From Gordonia hirsuta DSM 44140 = NBRC 16056 (GTDB taxonomy: Bacteria; Actinomycetota; Actinomycetes; Mycobacteriales; Mycobacteriaceae): DNA of 45,282 nucleotides. Positions 1 to 9,924 of this stretch are shown one piece after another. The stretch covers positions 1 to 45,282 of the forward strand of contig NZ_BANT01000043.1 in the NCBI RefSeq assembly GCF_000333015.1, in the 5' to 3' direction. The position numbers and the translations under genes were made by a program. How positions within the stretch are numbered: position 1 is the first letter of the stretch; the number at the start of each line of letters is the position of its first letter. The notes beneath the pieces were generated by a model that did no database searches, had not been told where the DNA came from, and saw only the letters and a list, made by a program, of their open reading frames with translations.

Positions 1-1186
1 CGGGCGCTCCGGCAGCGAGCGCCGGGCCGGCCGCGGCAGGTCGTCGTTCCAGGGTCTCCACCCGCTGCAGGAGTGCGGCATCGTCAGCGGATGCGGCCGG
101 CAGCAGCAGCCGGGCGCACATCACCTCCAGCAGCAGCCGCGGCGAGGTGGTGCCTCGCATCTCGCCGAGTGCCGCGTGCGCGACCTCCGCGTAGCGGGTC
201 AGGGTGGCCGGCCCCAAAAAGTCGATCACCGACCGCATCCGGGTGACCTGATCGTCGGGGGCCTCGACCAGCCCGCGTTCGGCGGCGTCCGGGACGGCCT
301 GCAGCAGCAGCAGGTCCCGGAACCGGTCCAGCAGATCGATGGCGAAACGGCGCGGGTCGTGCCCGGCATCCACCACGCGTTCGACGACCCCGAACAGCGC
401 GGCGCCGTCGCCGGCGGCGAGTGCGTCGACCGCACCGTCGATCAGCGCGACATCGGTGACACCCAGCAGCGATAGCGCGCGCGTATAGGTGACACCGTCG
501 GGTCCGGCACCGGCCAGCAGCTGATCCAGGATCGACAACGAGTCGCGCGGCGATCCCCCGCCGGCCCGGATCACCAGTGGGAAGACCTCGGGCGCCACCG
601 TGACGCCCTCGCGCTGGCAGATGTTCTCCAGCAGGCCCCGCATCACCGGCGGCGCCAACAGCCGGAACGGGTAGTGGTGCGTGCGCGAGCGGATCGTGGT
701 GAGGACCTTCTCCGGCTCGGTGGTCGCGAAGATGAAGATCAGGTGCTCGGGCGGCTCCTCCACGATCTTGAGCAGCGCGTTGAAGCCGGCCGAGGACACC
801 ATGTGCGCCTCGTCGATGATGAACACGCGATACCGGGATTCGGCGGGCGCATAGAACGCCCGATCGCGCAGCTCCCGGGTGTCGTCGACACCGCCGTGGC
901 TGGCCGCATCGAGCTCCACCACGTCCAGGTTGCCCGGACCGCCGGGGCCCAGCGCCACACACGAGGCGCACACCCCGCACGGGGTCGAGGTGGGGCCCTG
1001 TTCGCAGTTCAGCGACCGCGCCAGAATGCGTGCCGAGGACGTCTTACCGCAACCGCGCGGACCCGAGAACAGGTAGGCGTGGTTGATCCGTCCACTGTCC
1101 AGCGCTCGGCTGAGCGGAACGGTGACGTGCTCCTGCCCGACGACCTCGGCGAACGTCGCGGGCCGGTAGGTGCGATAAAGAGCCAC
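1..1186 (-). CDS. dnaX: DNA polymerase III subunit gamma/tau (partial)
   Basis: Clamp-loader ATPase that loads the beta clamp at the replication fork. The reading frame begins at a GTG (1186-1184) giving VALYRTYRPATF, the standard DnaX N-terminus, and runs off the window, so the C-terminal tau region is missing. Visible motifs are Walker A GPRGCGKTS (residues about 42-50), a zinc module with cysteines near 61, 70, 73 and 76, Walker B FIIDEAHM and the ATTEPEK sensor segment. No in-frame stop occurs in the visible 395 codons. It lies downstream of the mannosyltransferase on the same strand, with a 46-bp gap. Identification is secure from the motif order. Confidence 0.96.
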   Translation of the reverse strand, partial: MALYRTYRPATFAEVVGQEHVTVPLSRALDSGRINHAYLFSGPRGCGKTSSARILARSLNCEQGPTSTPCGVCASCVALGPGGPGNLDVVELDAASHGGVDDTRELRDRAFYAPAESRYRVFIIDEAHMVSSAGFNALLKIVEEPPEHLIFIFATTEPEKVLTTIRSRTHHYPFRLLAPPVMRGLLENICQREGVTVAPEVFPLVIRAGGGSPRDSLSILDQLLAGAGPDGVTYTRALSLLGVTDVALIDGAVDALAAGDGAALFGVVERVVDAGHDPRRFAIDLLDRFRDLLLLQAVPDAAERGLVEAPDDQVTRMRSVIDFLGPATLTRYAEVAHAALGEMRGTTSPRLLLEVMCARLLLPAASADDAALLQRVETLERRPAAAGPALAAGAP

Positions 1187-1232
1187 GTGCCAACCCTACC
1201 GGCGGCCGGGGACAGTCGACCGCCGGACCCGG

Positions 1233-2513
1233 TCAGACCGCCGGTGCCATCTCCGCCGGGTCCCCACGTCCCCCCGCACGCCGGCGATCGGCCCACCAGA
1301 GCCCGCCGACGGTGGCCACGACGGCGATCGCATACACCCACAGATAATGGTTGACGACGAACCACTGCAGTCCGCCGATACCGTCCTTCACATACAGCCC
1401 CACCAGGTAGGCCTCACCGTACGGTTTCGCGATCCTGGTCGGCCAGATGAACGACACCAGGAACACCGCGATCGTGCCCGCACCGCTGAGCAGCCGTGCC
1501 GGTGTCGGCAGATCCGTCCGGAGGGCCAGGTCCGCGCCGATCACCAGCAGCGGAACGAACCACACCCAATGATGTCCCCAGGTCATCGGCGAGACGGCGC
1601 AGGAGCTCATCCCGATCAGCGTGATGGCCAGCAGTTCCTGACCGCGCCGGTGCGCATAGAGCGCCGCCCCGAATCCGGCGATCAGGGCGATCGCCACCAG
1701 TGTCAGCCACCACGCCGTGCTCGGCTCGGTGGTCTGCAGATGGTTGGCCAGCATTCCGCGCAGCGATTGGTTACCGCGCAGCCGCGCGCTTCCCACCCGC
1801 TCGGATTCGAAGAGTTTGTCGGTCCAGTACTGCCAGGAGTCCCGCGGCAGCACCGCGAAGCCGACCACCACGGTCGCGGCGAAACCGGCCAGCACCCCGG
1901 CGGTGGCGGTGCGATTGCGGCGCACCGCGCAGTAGACGGCGAAGATCATCGGTGTCAGCTTGATCCCGGCGACGATCCCGGTACCCACCCCCTTGAAGCG
2001 GGCACCGTCGGGGCGGGTCAGGTCGGCGATGATCACCAGCATGATGAAGATGTTGATCTGCCCGTACCAGATCGTGGTGCGCACCGGCTCGATCAGCATC
2101 AGCACCGCCACCAGCGCCACCGCGACGATCCGCAGCGTCGCGGTCGGGGTGCGGCCCAGGCTGCGCAGGCTCAGCATCACCACCGCGTACAGCGCGACCA
2201 GGATCCCGGCGCTCCAGACGACGCTGGCCACCCCGAACGGCACCCAGCCCAGCGGCTGCATGATCAGCGCCGAAAACGGCGAGTAGGTGTAGTCCAGTCC
2301 GTAGTGCAGCGGGGTGTTGTACAGATCGCCGCCGCGGCGGACCAGCAGCGCACCGTCCCGGTAGACACCCAGGTCGAGCTGGTTGTCGAACAGCCCCCAG
2401 AACGGGACGGTGTAGGGCACCACCCGGCCCTGCAGCCACAACGCCACCACGGCGACGACCACGGCAGCCGCCCCGATCAGGCCCGATCGGTAGCGCAAAG
2501 GCGTTTGAGTCAC
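1233..2513 (-). CDS. GT87 (DUF2029) polyprenol-phosphate-mannose-dependent mannosyltransferase
   Basis: Integral membrane protein of 426 residues with about ten hydrophobic segments, typical of GT-C glycosyltransferases of the GT87/DUF2029 family. In mycobacteria these enzymes use polyprenyl-phosphate-mannose at the outer face of the membrane to add alpha-1,2 mannose to PIM, LM/LAM or related glycolipids. The first extracytoplasmic loop carries acidic residues (D47 and D53 in DLGVYRDG), where family members keep their catalytic aspartate, followed by the YTYSPF segment near residue 75. The start MTQTPLRY is the first ATG after an upstream stop. The exact acceptor cannot be read from the sequence. 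Confidence 0.85.
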   Translation of the reverse strand: MTQTPLRYRSGLIGAAAVVVAVVALWLQGRVVPYTVPFWGLFDNQLDLGVYRDGALLVRRGGDLYNTPLHYGLDYTYSPFSALIMQPLGWVPFGVASVVWSAGILVALYAVVMLSLRSLGRTPTATLRIVAVALVAVLMLIEPVRTTIWYGQINIFIMLVIIADLTRPDGARFKGVGTGIVAGIKLTPMIFAVYCAVRRNRTATAGVLAGFAATVVVGFAVLPRDSWQYWTDKLFESERVGSARLRGNQSLRGMLANHLQTTEPSTAWWLTLVAIALIAGFGAALYAHRRGQELLAITLIGMSSCAVSPMTWGHHWVWFVPLLVIGADLALRTDLPTPARLLSGAGTIAVFLVSFIWPTRIAKPYGEAYLVGLYVKDGIGGLQWFVVNHYLWVYAIAVVATVGGLWWADRRRAGGRGDPAEMAPAV

Positions 2514-2566
2514 CTTGACACAATGCCATGTCCGATGCCCCGGACAGGGGAGGCTCCGGTCAGGAG

Positions 2567-3981
<1,415 letters not shown>

Positions 3982-4073
3982 GGTCCAGTGTAGCCGGTAG
4001 CGGCGGCCACCTCGAAACGAGGCTGTGTCGAGGTGGCCGCCGCCGACCGTCAGGAACGACGCCGTCGCCCGGT

Positions 4074-5519
4074 TCAGTCGGCCCGGACTGCTGCCTCGAT
4101 CCGCGAACCCAGGTCTGCGTCGATGTTCCGCCAGTATTCGAAGGCCCGCTCGAGTACCGGCTCGGATACACCGCCGCGCAGGTGCCCGGCCGCATTCGAG
4201 ACCAGTCGGTCGCGAGCGGCGTCGTCGAGCACCTCGCGCACCAGGGTGCCGGCCTGGCCCCAGTCGTCGTCCTCGGCGTGCAGCTCGTAGGCGCTGCGCA
4301 CGATCTCGCCGTCGGCGGCCCACTGTGGCTCCGGCTGCCCGGGATAGTCGGCGGCCGGGCCGCCCTTGGAGTTGGGCGCGTATACCGGATCGCTCACCGG
4401 ATCGACCCGCATGGCGCCGTCCTTGGAGTACGAGTTCACCTGGTTGCGGGGCCGGTTCACCGGGATCTGCTGGTAGTTGGCGCCGATCCGCGCACGGTGG
4501 GCGTCGGGGTAGGAGAAGACCCGACCCAGCAGCATCTTGTCCGGGCTGAAGCCGATGCCGGGCACCACATTGCTCGGCGCGAAGGCGGCCTGCTCGATCT
4601 GGGTGTGATGATCGACCGGATTGGTGTGCAGCGTCATGCGGCCGACCTCGATCAGCGGGTAGTCCGCGTGCGGCCACACCTTGGTCAGGTCGAACGGGTT
4701 GAAGCGGTACGTCTTCGCGTCGTCGAACGGCATCAGCTGTACGTGCAGAGTCCAGCTGGGGTGGTCACCGGCGGCGATCGCGTCGAACAGGTCCCGCGTG
4801 TAATGGTCGCTATCGGTCATCGTGTAGCGCGCGGCCTCGTCGTCGGTGAGGTTCTCCACGCCCTGATCGGTCTTGAAGTGGTACTTGACCCAGTGCTTGA
4901 TGCCCTCGGCGTTGACCCACAGGTAGGTGTGCGAGCTGTAGCCGTTCATATGCCGCCAGGTCGACGGCGTCCCGCGGTCGCCCATCAGCCAAGTGACCTG
5001 GTGCGCCGTCTCCGGGGACAGCGTCCAGAAGTCCCACTGCATATCGTGGTCGCGCAGGTTGTTGTCCGCACGGCGCTTCTGCGACCGGATGAAGTGCTGG
5101 AACTTGAGCGGGTCCCGCAGGAAGAAGATCGGCGTGTTGTTGCCGACCATGTCGTAGTTGCCCTCGTCGGTGTAGAACTTCAGGGCGAAACCGCGCGGGT
5201 CCCGCCAGGTGTCGGGGCTGCCCCGCTCGCCGGCGACCGAGGAGAAGCGGGCCATCATCTCGGTCTTGCGGCCGGGCTGCAGGAAGTCCGCGCAGGTGTA
5301 GGCGGAGACGTCCTGGGTGGTCTCGAAGGTGCCGAAGGCGCCGCTGCCCTTGGCGTGCGGCTGCCGTTCGGGGACGCGCTCGCGGTTGAACTGGGCCATC
5401 TGCTCGATCAGGTAGTGGTCGTGCAGGACGATCGGGCCGTTGGGTCCGACGGTGAGCGAATGGTCGTCGCTGCCCGCGGGCGCTCCCGAATCTGTGGTCG
5501 TGTACCGCTTTTCCGACAT
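4074..5519 (-). CDS. katA: Monofunctional haem catalase
   Basis: Cytoplasmic enzyme of 481 residues that dismutates hydrogen peroxide. It is a small-subunit (clade 3-like) catalase. The distal histidine is H55 in [13 protein letters not shown], the distal asparagine is in VGNNTPIFF (127/128) and the proximal haem-ligand tyrosine is Y337 in [10 protein letters not shown]. The length is full. A purine-rich site (GGGAGG) lies about 8 bases before the ATG. The 168 bases upstream, to the hairpin at 5688, hold no further gene that I can support. No OxyR or FurA neighbour is present, so regulation cannot be read from context. Confidence 0.97.
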   Translation of the reverse strand: MSEKRYTTTDSGAPAGSDDHSLTVGPNGPIVLHDHYLIEQMAQFNRERVPERQPHAKGSGAFGTFETTQDVSAYTCADFLQPGRKTEMMARFSSVAGERGSPDTWRDPRGFALKFYTDEGNYDMVGNNTPIFFLRDPLKFQHFIRSQKRRADNNLRDHDMQWDFWTLSPETAHQVTWLMGDRGTPSTWRHMNGYSSHTYLWVNAEGIKHWVKYHFKTDQGVENLTDDEAARYTMTDSDHYTRDLFDAIAAGDHPSWTLHVQLMPFDDAKTYRFNPFDLTKVWPHADYPLIEVGRMTLHTNPVDHHTQIEQAAFAPSNVVPGIGFSPDKMLLGRVFSYPDAHRARIGANYQQIPVNRPRNQVNSYSKDGAMRVDPVSDPVYAPNSKGGPAADYPGQPEPQWAADGEIVRSAYELHAEDDDWGQAGTLVREVLDDAARDRLVSNAAGHLRGGVSEPVLERAFEYWRNIDADLGSRIEAAVRAD

Positions 5520-5687
5520 GACTGTCGCCTCCCGGTGATCGGCTCTCGATGGGCTGAGGAGGGGCCCGGAGCCTTAGAGCCCCTGCATTTCCACCGTACC
5601 GCGAGGCGGCGCCGCTGACCGGGGATCACCGCGGACACCCGCCCGGGGCCGGACGGCGGGGATTGCCGGTCCGCGCGTACCGATGCA

Positions 5688-5724
5688 TTCGGCCCCCACC
5701 CGAGAACCCGGAATGGGGGCCGAA
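5688..5724 (-). terminator. Hairpin downstream of tRNA-Ser(GGA)
   Basis: An 11-bp perfect inverted repeat, TTCGGCCCCCA and TGGGGGCCGAA, separated by 15 bases, lies just 3' of tRNA-Ser(GGA) on the minus strand. No T-run follows, as is common in actinobacteria. It probably terminates or processes the tRNA transcript and insulates katA. Confidence 0.5.
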
Positions 5725-5732
5725 CTCATCTG

Positions 5733-5817
5733 CGGAGGATAGGGGATTCGAACCCCTGAGGGCGTTAACCCAACCCGCGTTCCAGGCGAGCGCCATAGGC
5801 CACTAGGCGAATCCTCC
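5733..5817 (-). tRNA. tRNA-Ser(GGA)
   Basis: The reverse strand folds as a class II tRNA: acceptor GGAGGAT pairs with ATCCTCC, the T arm is AGGGG-TTCGAAT-CCCCT, a long variable arm is present, and the anticodon loop CTGGAAC has anticodon GGA. Discriminator base is G, as expected for serine. The 3' CCA is not encoded. The remainder of the 390-bp interval between katA and the permease gene holds only this tRNA and its hairpin. Confidence 0.95.
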
Positions 5818-5909
5818 AGGCGTCGATGGTAGCCGCTGGCGGCGCGCGACCCAAAACCGGTGGTCTCGATCGGCGGGGGTGGCCGCTATCGCACCGGGCA
5901 CCGGGGCAC

Positions 5910-7181
5910 CTACGACGACGATGCCGATTCCGGCGCCGCGGCCACGTCCACCGGTTCGACCGTCGTCGCCTGTCTACCCGTCTTCCGACGCAACCACGCG
6001 GCGAACCTGCTGTCGCGGTGCACCGGCGGCGGCTGTCCGGGGCGCCACTTGGCGGCGGTGTAGACGAAGGACAGCAGCGGCACCGCCAGCAGACCGCCGA
6101 CGATGCCGGCCAGCATGATGCCCAGCGCGATGGCCAGGATGATCGCGACCGGATGCAGTTTGACCGAGTGCCCCAGCACGAACGGCTGCAGGATGTGCCC
6201 CTCGAAGGCCATCACGAAGACGAGCACGCCCAGCACGATCAGGGCGTTGACCCAGCCCTGCGTGGTCAGGGCGACGAACACCGCCAGCGTGCCGGCCACG
6301 AACGAGCCCACGATCGGGATGAACGAGCCCAGGAAGATGATCGCGACCAGCGGCAGCACCAGCGGCACGCCCAGGATCGCCAGCCCGATACCGATGACGG
6401 CGGCATCGATCGCCGCGACGATGACCGTGGCGCGGACGTAGGCCTCCAGGGTGCCGAAACCGGCCGCACCGGCACCGCGCACCCGGGCACGACTGCCCTC
6501 GGGCACCACGCGGGTGACGTAACGCCAGATCTGCGGTCCGTCGTACAGGAAGAAGACCAGCAAGAACAGGGTCAGCAGCAGGCCGGTGCTCACGCGTCCG
6601 GCGAAGGCCGCCGTACCCAGGGCACCGCTGGCGATCTTCCCTTCGTGCGACTGCAGCCACTGCAGGATCTCGTCGGCCACCGACCGGATGTTGTTCGCAT
6701 CCAGGTGCAAGGGGCCGTCGATCAGCCACCGTTTGGTGTCGTTGATCGTCTCGGTCAGCTGGGCGATCAGCTCGGGGCCACCGGCGATGCCCTGCTGGAT
6801 CGCAAACCCGAGGATCGCGATGACGGCCGCCAGGGTGACCAGGATCGAGGCCAGGACCGCGACGATCTTGGGTACGCCGCGGCGCACGGCCCGGTCGACG
6901 ACCGGCCGCAGCAGCGCGGCGAACAGCAATGCCAGCGCCATCGGGAAGAAGACGTCCTCGAAACGCTTGAAGATCGCGCCCACGGCGACCACGAGCGCAC
7001 CGATGACGAGCACTCGCCAGCTCCAGGCCGCGGTCTCGCGCACCCCGCGGGGAACGGAGTCGGCGATCGGCCGGTCCGGCGACGTCTCCGTCCGCGTCTC
7101 TGTCGCGGCCACGGCCGGCTCCCGGTGTTCCGGACCCGGCTCGCCGGCGACCGGATCGGTAGAACGCGGCTCGGTAGTCAT
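5910..7181 (-). CDS. AI-2E family transporter (permease)
   Basis: Membrane protein of 423 residues. Residues 1-50 are polar and rich in Pro, Glu and Thr, probably cytoplasmic. They are followed by hydrophobic segments from about 57, an amphipathic central region containing GPELIAQLTETINDT, and a C-terminal block of helices with the Gly-rich GIMLAGIVGGLLAVP. This layout is that of the AI-2E/PerM family (Pfam AI-2E_transport), whose members include autoinducer exporters and cation/proton antiporters, so the substrate is open. A polar, Ala/Ser-rich tail of about 35 residues follows the last helix. The start MTTEPRST is the only plausible ATG. Confidence 0.85.
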   Translation of the reverse strand: MTTEPRSTDPVAGEPGPEHREPAVAATETRTETSPDRPIADSVPRGVRETAAWSWRVLVIGALVVAVGAIFKRFEDVFFPMALALLFAALLRPVVDRAVRRGVPKIVAVLASILVTLAAVIAILGFAIQQGIAGGPELIAQLTETINDTKRWLIDGPLHLDANNIRSVADEILQWLQSHEGKIASGALGTAAFAGRVSTGLLLTLFLLVFFLYDGPQIWRYVTRVVPEGSRARVRGAGAAGFGTLEAYVRATVIVAAIDAAVIGIGLAILGVPLVLPLVAIIFLGSFIPIVGSFVAGTLAVFVALTTQGWVNALIVLGVLVFVMAFEGHILQPFVLGHSVKLHPVAIILAIALGIMLAGIVGGLLAVPLLSFVYTAAKWRPGQPPPVHRDSRFAAWLRRKTGRQATTVEPVDVAAAPESASSS

Positions 7182-7211
7182 CTGCCGAGCTTAACCACTT
7201 TCGTCGAGACA

Positions 7212-7247
7212 CCGGCCCCGGGATCGCCGTGGCGGTCCCGGGGCCGG
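7212..7247 (-). terminator. Strong hairpin between HtaA-like and permease genes
   Basis: A perfect 12-bp inverted repeat, CCGGCCCCGGGA and TCCCGGGGCCGG, with a 12-base loop lies 19 bases past the stop of the HtaA-like gene. There is no U-run. It probably terminates the haem-protein transcript. Confidence 0.55.
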
Positions 7248-7265
7248 AAATCATCGTCGTACCGA

Positions 7266-8351
7266 TCAGAACAGGATGTTGACCGGGGAGGCCTGGCTCA
7301 GCGAGAGGGCCCCCAGCAGCGGCGGGGTGACCCCGCTGCGGAAGGTCGCCGGCACACCGAGCACATCCTGGCCGTTGTTGAGGCGCTGCAGCTGTGCACG
7401 GGTCAGCGTCAGATCGGCCACATCGATTCGGCGCAGCACATCGGTGCCGTTCTGGTCGGTGGTCGAGGTCTTCAGGCTCAGCACGGCCTTGGCCCCGTTG
7501 ACGCGGATGATCGGGTCGACCAGCGCGATCTCGTACAGGTGGAACTTGGTGTAGGCGACGATCGAGCCCTTGTAGCGCAGTTCGCCCTTCCCGTTCTGCA
7601 CGGTGTTGGCGGCCAGTTCGTAGCCGAGCTTGCCGTCCTTCACCGAGGCGCCGTCCCTACCGACGACGGCACCCTGGGTGCTCTTGGCGAAGGTCGAGTA
7701 GAAGTTCGGCGAGTAGCCCCAGACGATGTTGCGGACGGCCGGCTTCGGGGTGTTGGGGCCCGGTTCGGTCGAGTAGTTGATCGGGACGTACCGCTCCTGT
7801 GCGGCGTTGATCGCATCCGCACCACCGAAGGTGTAGATGCCCCAGCGTCCGTTGGCCGGCGCATCCTTCGGGGTGGTCAGCGTGATCTTGGCGGTGAAGG
7901 TGCCGTTCTTGTTCAGCGGCACCGAGCCCACCCGCACCGTCCGGCGCATATCGAACGGAACGTTCGGCACCTGGTTGAGGGCGTCGTGGGAGATGGCCCA
8001 CTTGGTCTGCGAGCGGTCGGTGGTGCGCGCGGACTCCGGGGCACCCTTGGACGGGCGCCAATTCTGGTCGAACTTACCGAAGGTCACGAACGTGCCGTGC
8101 GGAACACCCGGCGGAACCGGGACCGGCAGACCGCCCTCGCGGTTGGCGTTCGGATCGAATCCGGTGCCCTTGACCACGACGACGTCGCCCGGATGCATCT
8201 GCGTCTGGCCGACCGGTGTCACACCGTCGGCGAGGAAGACCTGGATGACCGGAGTGAACGGTGCGGCCTGCACCGGCGCTGCGAGCGCGGCCCCGGCGAC
8301 TGCGGTGCACATCGCCAGCAGGCTGATGACGACGAAACGAACGAATTTCAT
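7266..8351 (-). CDS. Secreted HtaA-domain-like haem/iron acquisition protein
   Basis: Protein of 361 residues with a Sec signal peptide (cleavage likely after VQA at about 29) and no lipobox, LPXTG or C-terminal membrane anchor, so it is probably released or held non-covalently. Residues 35-70 resemble an Ig-like opening (VQVFLADGVT...VVVKGTGFDP pattern). Residues about 210-330 resemble the HtaA haem-binding domain: NIVWGYSPNFYSTF, then GELRYKGSIVAY, then LVDPIIRVNGAKAVLSL. HtaA domains in corynebacteria bind haem at the cell surface through Tyr/His residues. A candidate iron-repressor box overlaps the start codon, which supports an iron role. HtaA assignment is from pattern similarity and is moderate. 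Confidence 0.65.
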   Translation of the reverse strand: MKFVRFVVISLLAMCTAVAGAALAAPVQAAPFTPVIQVFLADGVTPVGQTQMHPGDVVVVKGTGFDPNANREGGLPVPVPPGVPHGTFVTFGKFDQNWRPSKGAPESARTTDRSQTKWAISHDALNQVPNVPFDMRRTVRVGSVPLNKNGTFTAKITLTTPKDAPANGRWGIYTFGGADAINAAQERYVPINYSTEPGPNTPKPAVRNIVWGYSPNFYSTFAKSTQGAVVGRDGASVKDGKLGYELAANTVQNGKGELRYKGSIVAYTKFHLYEIALVDPIIRVNGAKAVLSLKTSTTDQNGTDVLRRIDVADLTLTRAQLQRLNNGQDVLGVPATFRSGVTPPLLGALSLSQASPVNILF

Positions 8352-8369
8352 TAGCTGAGCCTAACCGAT
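8351..8369 (-). promoter_or_regulatory. Candidate IdeR/DtxR iron box over the HtaA-like start
   Basis: The 19-mer TTAGCTGAGCCTAACCGAT on the plus strand matches the DtxR/IdeR consensus TWAGGTWAGSCTWACCTWA at 15 of 19 positions. It abuts and shares a base with the ATG of the HtaA-like gene. Reading the minus strand, a -10-like TAGGCT lies inside the box, 7 bases from the ATG, and a -35-like TTGTCG lies 18 bases further up (8382-8387). This suggests a leaderless, iron-repressed transcript. Confidence 0.6.
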
Positions 8370-8445
8370 CTAGATTTCGGCCGACAAAGGACCTAAGGCC
8401 CAAAACCGGCGGCACGCGTGTGGCATCGGCCCCATACTTGATGGT

Positions 8446-8829
8446 ATGAGTGCCGCCACCGACCACAACATCTGGCCCGGTCTGGTGTACCGGGATCCGT
8501 TCGCCGCCCGCCAGTGGCTCACCCGACTGGGTTTTGAGCCCGGCGTGCTGGTCGACGGCGATACCCCGGGCGCGGTCCGGCATTCGGAGATGCGGTGGCC
8601 CGAAGGGGGGCGCGTGATGCTCAGTTCGGCCGGGGGCGATCTGCCGTCGGCTCCCGGCGCCGGCAACGTCTACGTCGTCGTCACCGATCCGGATGCGGTG
8701 TATGCGCGGGCTCGCGAACTCGGGGCGGTGTTCCTGCGTGAACTGAAGGACGAGGAGTACGGCTCCCGCGGCTTCACCATCGCCGATGCAGAAGGCAACG
8801 CCTGGAGCTTCGGCACCTACGCCGGCTGA
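8446..8829 (+). CDS. VOC superfamily (glyoxalase/bleomycin-resistance fold) protein
   Basis: Small protein of 127 residues with the paired beta-alpha-beta-beta-beta pattern of the vicinal oxygen chelate fold: an N-terminal NIWPGLVYRDPFAARQWLTRLGFEPG module, the VYVVVTDPDAVYARARELGA module, then DPEG-like ADAEGNAWSFGTY at the end. This is closest to PhnB/YdeM-like VOC proteins without a fixed substrate. It could be a dioxygenase-like, isomerase or sequestering protein; function cannot be called. It stands alone on plus, divergent from the HtaA-like gene and convergent with the repair operon. Confidence 0.8.
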   Translation: MSAATDHNIWPGLVYRDPFAARQWLTRLGFEPGVLVDGDTPGAVRHSEMRWPEGGRVMLSSAGGDLPSAPGAGNVYVVVTDPDAVYARARELGAVFLRELKDEEYGSRGFTIADAEGNAWSFGTYAG

Positions 8830-8857
8830 CCGGACCGTCCGGTGCGCACCTGCCGGT

Positions 8858-9922
8858 TCACTCGATCCGGTTGCCGTCGGCGTCCCAGTGTTCGGCGACC
8901 ATCCGGCTCGGCTGCACCCGCGGCGGCTCGCCCGGCATCTTCGGGTAGGTCGGCGGATAGGGCATATCGCCCAGGCCGTCGGCGTCGTCGCGCTGGACCA
9001 TCTCCAGCAGCGGCTCGATCCCCACGCGCCGCCGGTCGATGTCCGACCACGGGTCGCCGCGCCGTTCCAGCAGCGCCGGGACCGTGGTCATCGTGAAATC
9101 TGCCGGACCGGCGTCGGCCAACTCCTCCCAGCTCAGCGGGGTGGAGACGTGCGCCTGCGGAGTCTTGCGCACCGAATACGGGGCGGCCATCGTGCGATCG
9201 CGCGCGTTCTGGTTGAAGTCGATGAACACCCGGTCGCCGCGCTCCTCCTTCCACCACGAGGTGGTGACCGCCTGCGGATCGCGGCGCTCGAGTTCGCGGG
9301 CCAGGGCGATCACCGCCCGGCGGGTGGCGATGAAGTCCCAGTCCGGCTCGATCGGGATGTACACGTGGACGCCGCGTTTACCCGAGGTCTTGGGATATCC
9401 GGGCATGCCCAGTTCGTCCAGCAGCGGACGCAGGAGCTCCAGGGCGACCCGGCGGGCATCGGCGTAACCGGTGTCGCCGGACGGATCCAGGTCCAGCCGC
9501 AACTGGTCGGGATGATCGTTGTCGGGATCCAGGGTGGGCCAGGTGTGAAAGGTGACCGTCCCCAGGTTCGCCGCCCACACCGCATCGGCGGGGATCGCCG
9601 GGCAGAACGCATGGCCGGTTCGCTTGGACGGGAACTGCACGGTCGTCGATCGCACGTGCTCGGGGTGATACTTCGTCAGGTGCTTCTGGTAGATCTGTTC
9701 ACCGTCGATGCCGTCGGGGTAGCGCTCCAGATAGGTGGGGCGACCAGCGATCGCGGTCGTCAGCGCCTCGGTGGGTCCGGCCGCCACCGCGCGGTAGTAG
9801 TCGACCAGATCGCGTTTGCGGCCGCCGTCGTCTCCCAGGTCGGGGAAGTAGATCTTGTCCGGGTTGGTCAGGCGTACCTCGACGCCGTCGACATCGAGCA
9901 GTTCCGGGGCGGGTTTGGGCAC
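8858..9922 (-). CDS. LigD-type polymerase/primase domain protein (Rv3730c/PolD1-Prim-PolC type)
   Basis: Stand-alone archaeo-eukaryotic primase-like polymerase of 354 residues, equivalent to the polymerase domain of LigD. Catalytic carboxylates are visible as D144 and D146 in LRLDLDPSG and D235 in RVFIDFNQN. SGKRGVHVYIP (180-190) is the conserved nucleotide-binding segment. There is no nuclease or ligase domain. The GTG start at 9922 lies 2 bases past the ligC stop, so translation is coupled to LigC. In mycobacteria the Prim-PolC/LigC pair is tied to excision repair and gap filling with ribonucleotides; the same job is inferred here. Confidence 0.9.
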   Translation of the reverse strand: MPKPAPELLDVDGVEVRLTNPDKIYFPDLGDDGGRKRDLVDYYRAVAAGPTEALTTAIAGRPTYLERYPDGIDGEQIYQKHLTKYHPEHVRSTTVQFPSKRTGHAFCPAIPADAVWAANLGTVTFHTWPTLDPDNDHPDQLRLDLDPSGDTGYADARRVALELLRPLLDELGMPGYPKTSGKRGVHVYIPIEPDWDFIATRRAVIALARELERRDPQAVTTSWWKEERGDRVFIDFNQNARDRTMAAPYSVRKTPQAHVSTPLSWEELADAGPADFTMTTVPALLERRGDPWSDIDRRRVGIEPLLEMVQRDDADGLGDMPYPPTYPKMPGEPPRVQPSRMVAEHWDADGNRIE

Positions 9923-9924
9923 GG

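Noticed and set aside
5826-8354. An 842-codon open frame antisense to the permease and HtaA-like genes
   Set aside because: It crosses an intergenic region and a terminator, its product is low-complexity Arg/Asp/Gln-rich, and the opposite strand encodes two recognisable proteins. High GC makes such shadow frames common.
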